Assembly (NCBI GenBank): GCA_910585165.1
Contig: CAJUBX010000075.1
Span: forward strand, 1-11,707
Source: an uncultured Oscillibacter sp.
GTDB taxonomy: Bacteria; Bacillota; Clostridia; Oscillospirales; Oscillospiraceae
DNA: 11,707 nt
Direction of reading: 5' to 3'
Part shown: piece by piece, positions 6,336-11,707 of the stretch
Numbering within the stretch: the stretch's first letter is position 1
Layout of the letters: each line of letters starts with the position of its first letter
Notes under the pieces: model-generated
The model's database searches: none
Told to the model about the DNA's origin: nothing
Seen by the model: only the letters and a program-made list of their open reading frames with translations
Made by a program: the position numbers and the translations under genes

Positions 6336-7279
6336 AAATCGGTCAGAGAAAGGCGGCCATCATCGGCTGCGGCCAGGTGGGCGCGTCCATCGCCTTCCGC
6401 TTTTTGCAGCAGGGATTATTCACCCGCCTCGTCCTTCTGGACGCGAACCGGGACAAGGCGGAGGGGGAGGCCATGGACCTCCGGGACGGCCTGCCCTACG
6501 GCGCGGCCATGGAAATCTCCGCCGGAGGCTACGACGACCTGGCGGACTGCGGCCTGGCGGTCATCGCCGCCGGAGCGAATCAGAAGCCGGGGGAGACCCG
6601 GCTGGACCTTATCGGAAAAAACACCGAAATTCTCCGCTCCATTTTAAAGGAGGTCACCGCCCGGAACTTCGGCGGCGTTCTCCTGGTGGTGTCCAACCCG
6701 GTGGACGTGCTGACCTATGCGGCGTGGCGCCTCTCAGGCTACCCAAGGGAGCGGGTGCTGGGCTCCGGCACGGTGCTGGACACCGGGCGCTTGAAGCAGC
6801 TTCTCGGGGCCGAGCTGGAGGTGGACAGCCGGAACATCCACGCCTTCATCATCGGCGAGCACGGGGACAGCGAGCTGGCGGTCTGGAGTGAGGCCAACGT
6901 CTCCGGCCTGGACCTGGAGGATTTCTGCCGGGTCCGGGGACAGACCCTGGGCGCGGAAAACCGGGAGCGGCTGTACCGGGAGGTGCGGGACAGCGCCTAC
7001 CAGATCATCCAGCGAAAGGGCGCCACGTATTACGGCATCGCCATGGCGGTGGGCCGCATTGCGGAAGCCATCGTGAAGGACGAGCGGGCGGTGCTTCCGG
7101 TATCCGCGGTGCTGGACGGGCAGTACGGGCTCAACGGCCTGGCCCTGAGCCTTCCGTCCATCGTGGGCCGGAAGGGACTCCAGGAGATATTGGAGATGCC
7201 TCTGAACCGGGAGGAGCAGGCTGCGCTGGCGGCCTCGGCAGAGCAGATGCGGGAGGCAATCGGCAGCTTGCGGCTGTGA
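6332..7279 (+). CDS. ldh: L-lactate dehydrogenase
   Basis: This 315-residue enzyme reduces pyruvate to L-lactate with NADH in the cytoplasm. Visible motifs are GCGQVG (12-17) for NAD, D37 at the adenine ribose position, and the active-site loop GANQKPGETRLDL. In that loop Q84 is the specificity position (malate dehydrogenases have Arg there) and R90 is the catalytic-loop arginine. GTVLDTGRL has D150 and the substrate arginine R153, and GEHGDSE has the catalytic H177. All key residues are present and the length is normal. The start overlaps the FAD/Rieske gene by 4 nt, so both are made from one transcript. This suggests a shared redox task, perhaps lactate/pyruvate balance, but a direct partnership is inference. 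Confidence 0.93.
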   Translation: MKIGQRKAAIIGCGQVGASIAFRFLQQGLFTRLVLLDANRDKAEGEAMDLRDGLPYGAAMEISAGGYDDLADCGLAVIAAGANQKPGETRLDLIGKNTEILRSILKEVTARNFGGVLLVVSNPVDVLTYAAWRLSGYPRERVLGSGTVLDTGRLKQLLGAELEVDSRNIHAFIIGEHGDSELAVWSEANVSGLDLEDFCRVRGQTLGAENRERLYREVRDSAYQIIQRKGATYYGIAMAVGRIAEAIVKDERAVLPVSAVLDGQYGLNGLALSLPSIVGRKGLQEILEMPLNREEQAALAASAEQMREAIGSLRL

Positions 7280-7288
7280 GGAGAAGCG

Positions 7289-7317
7289 GCGCGCCGGGCA
7301 GACGCCGCCCGGCGCGC
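7289..7317. terminator. Hairpin between convergent ldh and sigK
   Basis: GCGCGCCGGGC (7289-7299) and GCCCGGCGCGC (7307-7317) make a perfect 11-bp stem with a 7-nt loop, filling the gap between the two stop codons. Neither side has a proper T run, so it may act as a weak bidirectional terminator or a transcript-end stabiliser. Confidence 0.55.
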
Positions 7318-8037
7318 TTACCCGGGCCGCCTGGCGGCGGGCCGGGAAGCCGGGCTTTCCTGAAGCGCCTCCCGGAGCTTCTCCAGGGCCCGCTTTTCGA
7401 TGCGGGACACATAGCTCCGGGAAATGCCGAAGGAGGACGCGATTTCCCGCTGGGTCAGCGGCACGGTGCCCCCCAGCCCGTAACGCAAACGGACGATCTC
7501 CGCCTCCCGGGTGGTAAGCCGCTCCCGGACCAGCCGGTGGAGCCGCAGGGCGTTGTCCCGGTCGTGAAGGTCCTCCAGCATGGTGTCGTCCACGCCCACA
7601 ACGTCCATCAGCTGAAGGGCGTTGCCGTCCTTGTCCGTGTCGATGGAGTCGGAGAGGGAAACCTCTCCCTGGAGTTTTTTCTGGCTGCGGAAGTACATCA
7701 GGATTTCATTTTCAATGCACCGGGCGGCGTAGGTGGCAAGGCGGGCTCCCTTGGCGGGATCAAAACTGGAAATTCCCTTAATCAGGCCAATGGTTCCAAT
7801 GGAAATCAGGTCCTCCTGGTCGGAGCTTTGGGTATAGTACTTCTTAATAATATGCGCCACCAGCCTCAAATTCCGTTCAATCAGCACCTGCCTGGCCTCC
7901 GGGTCCCCTTCGGCGTACTTTGCCAGCCACTCCCGCTCCTCGGCGGCGGACAGAGGCTTTGGGAAGGACCCGCCGCCGGAAAGGCGCAGGGAGAACAGCA
8001 GCGTGTTGGCAAAGAGCAGCAGCGCGGCAGACAGCAT
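7318..8037 (-). CDS. sigK: Sporulation sigma factor K precursor (pro-sigma-K)
   Basis: This 239-residue late mother-cell sigma factor directs RNA polymerase to spore coat and maturation genes. The hydrophobic N-terminus (MLSAALLLFANTLLF) followed by SGGGSFPKPLSAAEE is the hallmark of pro-sigma-K. In Bacillus the first 20 or so residues are removed by the SpoIVFB membrane protease, and the same is likely here. Region 2 spans about 52-121 (NLRLVAHIIKKY, DLISIGTIGLIKGI, FDPAKGARLATYAARCIENEI in part) and region 4 about 170-222, with a helix-turn-helix at 193-214. The frame is continuous, so no skin-type prophage interrupts it. ATG 8037 has AGGAGGT unusually close upstream. It converges on ldh and is not in an operon. 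The short basic, proline-rich C-terminal tail (from 229) looks lineage-specific. Confidence 0.93.
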   Translation of the reverse strand: MLSAALLLFANTLLFSLRLSGGGSFPKPLSAAEEREWLAKYAEGDPEARQVLIERNLRLVAHIIKKYYTQSSDQEDLISIGTIGLIKGISSFDPAKGARLATYAARCIENEILMYFRSQKKLQGEVSLSDSIDTDKDGNALQLMDVVGVDDTMLEDLHDRDNALRLHRLVRERLTTREAEIVRLRYGLGGTVPLTQREIASSFGISRSYVSRIEKRALEKLREALQESPASRPAARRPG

Positions 8038-8127
8038 AAGACCTCCTCGCCGGGACCCAGCCCGGCTGCCGCTTTCCCGGCTGGCGGCGGACCGAATTTT
8101 GGGACGGAACCCCCGTCCTCTTCCCTT

Positions 8128-8152
8128 AACGTATGTAAACCAGGGAAGTCCC
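8128..8152 (-). promoter_or_regulatory. Possible mother-cell (sigma-E/K type) promoter of sigK
   Basis: Leftward CATACGTTA (8135-8127) fits the -10 pattern CATAnnnT of sigma-E and sigma-K. A possible -35 ATA lies about 17 bp upstream, one base more than the usual spacing. It would give a leader of about 85 nt to the sigK ATG. The weak -35 keeps confidence modest. Confidence 0.45.
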
Positions 8153-8183
8153 TATGCGGCCTTTGCCCGGCGCTTGCAGAGAA

Positions 8184-8214
8184 GATGCCAGACGGAGTTT
8201 ATCCGTCTGGCATC
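8184..8214 (-). terminator. Hairpin downstream of the zinc-ribbon nuclease gene
   Basis: GATGCCAGACGG (8184-8195) and CCGTCTGGCATC (8203-8214) form a perfect 12-bp stem with a 7-nt AT-rich loop. Read leftward it is followed by TTCTCTG, a poor T run. It lies 150 bp past the stop of the large gene and 49 bp before the sigK -10 element, so it probably insulates sigK. The stretch 8215-8363 holds no gene I can support. Confidence 0.5.
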
Positions 8215-8363
8215 AATTTCCGGGTTCCCCGGCCGCAGAAATCTCCTCTGCCGGATTCCCGGACTGCCAACGGGGATAGGGGCCGGCCATAAAGGCGCTT
8301 CACGGCCCGGTCTTTCAAAGCTCACAAATCCGTTCCGCCCAGGCAGGAATCATCCAGGCCGCC

Positions 8364-11129
8364 CTAACCCCCTGCGCCGCCGCACCGGGGGCAGCCGTTT
8401 CCATCCTTTGTGCGTTTAATCACCATGGCTTTCCAGCTCGAGCCGCAGGCGCGGCATTTCCACCACGCCTCTTTATTGGAGTAAGGGAGGTACTGTTCCG
8501 GCAGGAGCTTATTTTTGCGTATATCCCACTCCAACGCAATATCTGGATACTCTGTCGCCAAGTTATACTCCGGCGACGCCGCCTTTCCCGCACATACCGG
8601 GCATCCGCTTCCCAGCACCGTCCGGCTGCGGATCACGGCCTGCCAGGAGTGCCCCCGGCTGCACTTCCACCAGACCTTGGTGCTGGCGTGATTTGTGACC
8701 TGCTCCGGAGTGAGCGTTTGGTTCTTCTCGTAATCCCACTCCATGGCTATTCCGGGGCTGAGGGCGGCAAGGGAGTTTTCCTCACACACCCGCTTTCCCA
8801 TGCAGTACGGGCAATTTCCAATCCCGCTGCATCGCGTGCGGATGTCCATTTGCCAGCTGTGTCCCCGGCTGCATTTCCACCAGACCCGGCGGTTGCTCTT
8901 AGCCGTCACATCATGGGGGGCAAGGGCGCCGTTTTTTTCATTGTCCCATTCTCCGGCCAGCTCCGGAAAAAGAGCCGCCAGAGAATTTTCTTTGCACGCA
9001 AGACGGCCGCTGCAATAGGGGCAGCCGGAGCTTTTGATCTCATAAGATATTTTCCGGCGCCACTCATGGCCCCGCTCGCACATCCACCAGACCGCCTTGG
9101 AGGAATTCGGCGCGACATCCCGGGGTGTCAGTGTGCCGTTTTTGGAAGGGTGCCAGTAACGGGCCGCATTCGGATGCTTCCGCTCCAGGCAGTTCTTCTC
9201 CCAAACGCGCTTTCCCGCGCAGTATGGACAGCCTGTCCCGCTTGTGCGGCTGGATACTTGGGCCTCCCACTCGTGGCCTTCCCTGCACCTCCACCAAACC
9301 TTGCGGTTGGAGCGGGGCAAAAGTTTTGTCGGGTCAACCCCCTCGTTTTTTTCAAAATGCCACTCCGTCATCAGCGCGGGATAGAGCGCGGCAAGGTTGC
9401 GGTCCTGGGTCGGCCGCTTCCCGGAGCAATAGGGGCACCCATAGCCCAGATGGCTGCGGTTGCTGACCCGTTCCTGCCACTCATGTCCCTGCTCACACCT
9501 CCACCAAACCAGCTTGCCTGAAGAAAAAGAGACAGTTGAAGGGGTCAAATCCTCATTCTTTTCATAATTCCACTCATGAGCCAGCTCCGGCCGCCGGAGC
9601 GCAAGGGCATTTGCCGAACTGACCCTGTGATTGGAGCAGTAGGGACAGCGGTAACCTTTCTTGAAATCACTTACTTTCATGGCCCACTCATGGCCCTTTT
9701 CACATCTCCACCATACAGTTTTTGCCGATCCCACCGTCACGTCCCCAGGGGTAAGCGAACCATTTCTCTCCGCATTCCACATCTTTTTCGCAAGTTTTGG
9801 ATAGCAAAACGCGAGCGAATTCTCACGGCACACTTTTTTGTTGGAGCAGTAGGGGCAGCCTCCGCCCTGATAGCGCTTGCAAACCGCCGCCTGCCACTCA
9901 TGGCCTTTTTCGCACTTCCACCAAACCTTTTTCCCGGAACCGGCGGATACCATTGCGGGTGTAAGCTGCCCGTTTCTCTCCGCGTTCCACTCCGCCGTGA
10001 GCTGAGGAGCCTTTACTGCCAAGCTGTTTTCCTTGCGTCTGGACATATAGGCGGACAATATCTTTGCGCTGTCACGCCGGATATCCGGCCGGACAACCAG
10101 GTGAAGGCCATAGCGCCCGTTCAGCCACCGGACCAGCGACTGCATCACGCTTTCCAAAAAAAGATAATTCTTATAGCTCTCGACGGGACACCAGAGGATG
10201 GAATCGCTTGGAGGCTGCTCCCGGCTGTCAGGCGCCTCCTTGATGTGAAGCACGGAAAGTCCGGCTTCTTTCAGCAGCTGGTCCTTCCTTTCCTCTCTGG
10301 CCTGTCTGTCTGTCCCGCCGTGGTAAAAGCTGCCGTCATATTCAATGGCCAGCTTTAAAGACGGGAGATAGATGTCGGTTTCCGTGCCTTCTATTTTGCT
10401 TCGATTTTCCGCATCCCCGAACAAAAGCTTCAAATAATAGTAGACCGCCTGTTCCGGGAACGAGGTCCCCCGTTCTCTTTGGCAGGCGGGGCAGTTGCTG
10501 AGGCGGGATGCGGTACGGCTGCATATCTTTGACTTCCACTTCACATCGGGATGATAACGGCAGCGCCACCAGGCTTCCCGCTCCGAATGCGGAAGATAGT
10601 CGGATGGATCGCCGTCGTTTTCTTCAGCCAGCCACTCCTCGGCAACAAAGGGAAATTCTGTCGCCAGGTTGTACTCCGGACTGGCCAGGCGATGGCTGCA
10701 ATACGGGCAGCCCCGGTTGTTCGAGGTGCGCGAATTGGGAGCCGCCCTCCAGCTGTGCCCGCGGCTGCACCGCCACCAATAGACCCGATTGGTTTTGGGA
10801 AATATTTCTTCCGGCAAAATACCGTTCCGTTCTGTGTCAAATTCCCTGGCAATCTGGGGATACTTCGCCTCCAGACTGTTAACGGAGCGGCTCAGGTATC
10901 GCCCGGAGCAGAAGGGGCACTCTTGGGATTTATGGCGGGTCCTTCGTTCAGCCGGCTCGGACCACCGGTGTTCGGGAAAGTACTCGCAGACCCAGGCGCA
11001 CATTTTCCTGGACCGCGGGCCGATATCCTCAGGTCCAAACTCGTTTGCCGCATAGTCCCATTGCCGAAGGAGCGCTTCGTAACCGTTTTGCTTACACCAA
11101 TCTGAAAAAACCGCCCGTTTCTCACTCAT
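8364..11129 (-). CDS. Eleven-module zinc-ribbon protein with an embedded Vsr/DUF559-like nuclease
   Basis: This 921-residue protein has no signal peptide or membrane segment. Modules of about 70 residues share N-S-L-A...P-x-L-A-x-E-W...E-K-N-G-x-L-T-P, then WW-[KR]-C-x3-H-x-W, then G-C-P-Y-C; each should bind one zinc through C, H, C, C. I count three modules (1-220; C44-C74, C121-C144, C190-C216) before a nuclease-like domain (221-366) and eight after it (367-921; first Cys at 406, 476, 545, 615, 684, 753, 823, 892). They match the probable zinc-ribbon family PF14311 as I remember it. The middle domain has E226, then D252-x10-E263-x-D265 with H270, the layout of PD-(D/E)XK enzymes related to Vsr/DUF559. 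ATG 11129 has AAAGGGG upstream. GC is visibly lower than in its neighbours, suggesting acquisition. A nucleic-acid cleaving role, such as defence or mobile-element biology, is inference; no partner genes adjoin it. Confidence 0.88.
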   Translation of the reverse strand: MSEKRAVFSDWCKQNGYEALLRQWDYAANEFGPEDIGPRSRKMCAWVCEYFPEHRWSEPAERRTRHKSQECPFCSGRYLSRSVNSLEAKYPQIAREFDTERNGILPEEIFPKTNRVYWWRCSRGHSWRAAPNSRTSNNRGCPYCSHRLASPEYNLATEFPFVAEEWLAEENDGDPSDYLPHSEREAWWRCRYHPDVKWKSKICSRTASRLSNCPACQRERGTSFPEQAVYYYLKLLFGDAENRSKIEGTETDIYLPSLKLAIEYDGSFYHGGTDRQAREERKDQLLKEAGLSVLHIKEAPDSREQPPSDSILWCPVESYKNYLFLESVMQSLVRWLNGRYGLHLVVRPDIRRDSAKILSAYMSRRKENSLAVKAPQLTAEWNAERNGQLTPAMVSAGSGKKVWWKCEKGHEWQAAVCKRYQGGGCPYCSNKKVCRENSLAFCYPKLAKKMWNAERNGSLTPGDVTVGSAKTVWWRCEKGHEWAMKVSDFKKGYRCPYCSNHRVSSANALALRRPELAHEWNYEKNEDLTPSTVSFSSGKLVWWRCEQGHEWQERVSNRSHLGYGCPYCSGKRPTQDRNLAALYPALMTEWHFEKNEGVDPTKLLPRSNRKVWWRCREGHEWEAQVSSRTSGTGCPYCAGKRVWEKNCLERKHPNAARYWHPSKNGTLTPRDVAPNSSKAVWWMCERGHEWRRKISYEIKSSGCPYCSGRLACKENSLAALFPELAGEWDNEKNGALAPHDVTAKSNRRVWWKCSRGHSWQMDIRTRCSGIGNCPYCMGKRVCEENSLAALSPGIAMEWDYEKNQTLTPEQVTNHASTKVWWKCSRGHSWQAVIRSRTVLGSGCPVCAGKAASPEYNLATEYPDIALEWDIRKNKLLPEQYLPYSNKEAWWKCRACGSSWKAMVIKRTKDGNGCPRCGGAGG
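8367..10031 (-). repeat. C-terminal array of eight zinc-ribbon modules (coding tandem repeat)
   Basis: These codons (residues 367-921) encode eight head-to-tail modules with a period of 68-71 residues, about 210 bp. The pattern is strict at WW-x-C, GH-x-W and CP-x-C and variable in the 10-13 residues between GHxW and the second Cys pair. The last module uses C892-x2-C895 where the others have C-x3-H, giving an all-cysteine site. DNA copies are diverged, so this is old duplication, not recent slippage. Confidence 0.85.
10032..10469 (-). other. PD-(D/E)XK (Vsr/DUF559-like) nuclease domain inside the zinc-ribbon protein
   Basis: Residues 221-366 interrupt the ribbon array. SFPEQAVYYYL resembles the first helix of Vsr-like nucleases, with the acid E226. 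TDIYLPSLKLAIEYDG followed by FYH supplies the two core strands with D252, E263, D265 and H270, and KDQLLKEAGLSVLHIKE matches the usual helix plus last strand. All expected acidic residues are present, so activity is plausible. Structure prediction would settle the fold. Confidence 0.75.
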
Positions 11130-11194
11130 ATCAAGCCCCTTTCCCGTCTGCTGTTCCAGTTTTTGATGCTCTTATATTTTTAATAACATCAAAT

Positions 11195-11223
11195 AGTATA
11201 GTGTATATTAATAAATAAGTCAA
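11195..11223 (-). promoter_or_regulatory. Promoter of the zinc-ribbon nuclease gene
   Basis: Leftward TTGACT (11223-11218), a 17-bp spacer and TATACT (11200-11195) make a near-consensus sigma-A promoter in a very AT-rich stretch, with a start near 11188 and a leader of about 60 nt. The gene therefore looks independently transcribed under vegetative conditions. Confidence 0.78.
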
Positions 11224-11277
11224 TATGAATATGCCGCATTTTTATTCTGTATTCCACCTGGCCGGAGAAGCTCAAAC

Positions 11278-11309
11278 GCGGAGGTCAAGGCAAAACCCTT
11301 GACCTCCGC
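11278..11309. repeat. 13-bp inverted repeat
   Basis: GCGGAGGTCAAGG (11278-11290) and CCTTGACCTCCGC (11297-11309) are perfectly complementary around a CAAAAC loop. No T run follows on either strand, although GTTTGAGCTT follows leftward. It is one of several palindromes in the gene-free stretch 11225-11707. Confidence 0.7.
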
Positions 11310-11380
11310 CGTTCGTTCAATGTCCATTTGGAACATCCCGGCAATCTGGATATTGGCTTCCAATTTCCATCGTTCCCCGT

Positions 11381-11421
11381 AAAAAATCAACCGCGAACCC
11401 AGCAAAGCGGGTCGCGGTTGA
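11381..11421 (-). terminator. Leftward intrinsic terminator A
   Basis: TCAACCGCG (11387-11395) pairs with CGCGGTTGA (11413-11421); after a one-base bulge ACCC pairs with GGGT around the AGCAAAGC tip. Read leftward the stem is followed by TTTTTT (11386-11381). It would stop any transcript entering from the right before it reaches the nuclease gene promoter. Confidence 0.72.
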
Positions 11422-11427
11422 AAGCGA

Positions 11428-11490
11428 AGAAATTCCTGACAGAGTGCAGTTTTTGCCGGGGGCGGAAACGGAACGGTGTCAGGAATTTCT
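11428..11490. repeat. 14-bp perfect inverted repeat with 35-nt loop
   Basis: AGAAATTCCTGACA (11428-11441) and TGTCAGGAATTTCT (11477-11490) are exact reverse complements. The loop contains a smaller CCG/CGG stem. It could be a structured RNA segment or the ends of a very short palindromic repeat; it matches no family I know. Confidence 0.65.
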
Positions 11491-11541
11491 GAGCTGCAAT
11501 AAGCGGTTAAAATCGATTTTCTTTTTGGTTTGCACCCAAGA

Positions 11542-11576
11542 CCAAATCGAAGCCCAGCGAAGCGGGTTCGATTTGG
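11542..11576. repeat. Hairpin B, sharing its tip with terminator A
   Basis: CCAAATCGAA (11542-11551) pairs with TTCGATTTGG (11567-11576); after one bulged base CCC pairs with GGG around AGCGAAGC. The tip CCCAGC[A/G]AAGCGGG is the same as in the hairpin at 11387-11421, while the lower stems are entirely different yet fully paired. A perfect 12-bp palindrome AAAATCGATTTT lies nearby at 11509-11520. Confidence 0.7.
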
Positions 11577-11613
11577 AGAGGAGGAGCAGCAGAATGAGCG
11601 CGCTCTGACTTTT

Positions 11614-11654
11614 GAAAAAAGTCGGAGCAAGCGATATGCAGCTTGCTCCGACTT
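11614..11654 (-). terminator. Leftward intrinsic terminator near the right edge
   Basis: Read leftward, AAGTCGGAGCAAGC (11654-11641), an 8-nt loop and GCTTGCTCCGACTT (11632-11619) form a perfect 14-bp stem; with the last two stem bases the T run is six long, then C. It should end a transcript coming from beyond the right edge. The visible part of that transcript (11655-11707) reads ...GGGTCCACCA just before the stem, but I cannot assign it to a tRNA or a protein. Confidence 0.72.
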
Positions 11655-11707
11655 GGTGGACCCAGAGGAGCGTTGGTCGAACCCTGCGGAAAGGGCCTCC
11701 TCCAGGA

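Noticed and set aside
7276..8292. 338-codon rightward frame over sigK
   Set aside because: It is a shadow of sigK; the translation matches no family and crosses two hairpins.
8367..11129. Regular spacing of about 210 bp considered as a CRISPR or DNA repeat array
   Set aside because: The periodicity is coding: it reflects diverged protein modules, not identical short repeats with spacers.
11220..11630. Leftward open frame of 136 codons from a TTG
   Set aside because: It runs straight through terminator A and several palindromes, has no clear ribosome site, and its composition looks non-coding.
11655..11707. tRNA-like 3' end (…GGTTCGACC…GGGTCCACCA read leftward) before a terminator
   Set aside because: The TTCGA loop is about 5 nt too far from the CCA and the flanking bases do not form a T stem; the rest is outside the window, so no call was made.

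Overview
The window looks like chromosome of a GC-rich, spore-forming Clostridia member, most likely Oscillospiraceae (the Flavonifractor/Lawsonibacter/Intestinimonas neighbourhood). The basis is high GC in most genes, strong AGGAGG-type ribosome sites, sigma-A-type promoters in AT-rich gaps, an uninterrupted sporulation sigma factor gene (sigK), and Firmicute-type protein families. The genus is an inference.

Left part (1-3280). A membrane transporter of the NhaC superfamily runs leftward off the window edge. Its 250-nt leader is a recognisable lysine riboswitch with a terminator and a competing antiterminator, so the 'Na+/H+ antiporter' is better read as a lysine-regulated, probably lysine-importing, transporter. 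Divergent to it lies a PLP-dependent class I/II aminotransferase, followed by a small Dabb-family protein.

Middle (3276-4860). A 181-bp element with imperfect terminal inverted repeats, a TA flank on each side and several internal hairpins sits exactly at the Dabb stop codon and looks like a MITE. After a strong terminator come two leftward genes: a Vat/CatB-like hexapeptide acetyltransferase and a YfcE/MJ0936-type metallophosphoesterase.

Centre right (4849-8214). A rightward pair overlapping by ATGA encodes an FAD oxidoreductase with a shortened C-terminal Rieske [2Fe-2S] motif and an L-lactate dehydrogenase. Its promoter appears to share a palindromic -35 hexamer with the divergent phosphoesterase promoter. 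The pair converges on sigK, which has a mother-cell-type -10 element upstream.

Right part (8364-11707). A leftward 921-codon gene of visibly lower GC encodes the most unusual protein here: eleven zinc-ribbon modules of about 70 residues, with a Vsr/DUF559-like PD-(D/E)XK nuclease between modules 3 and 4. It has its own near-consensus promoter. The last 480 bases hold no convincing gene but a dense set of palindromes, including two leftward intrinsic terminators, two hairpins sharing an apical core on different stems, and a pair of mutually exclusive hairpins.

No CRISPR array, rRNA or convincing tRNA was seen.
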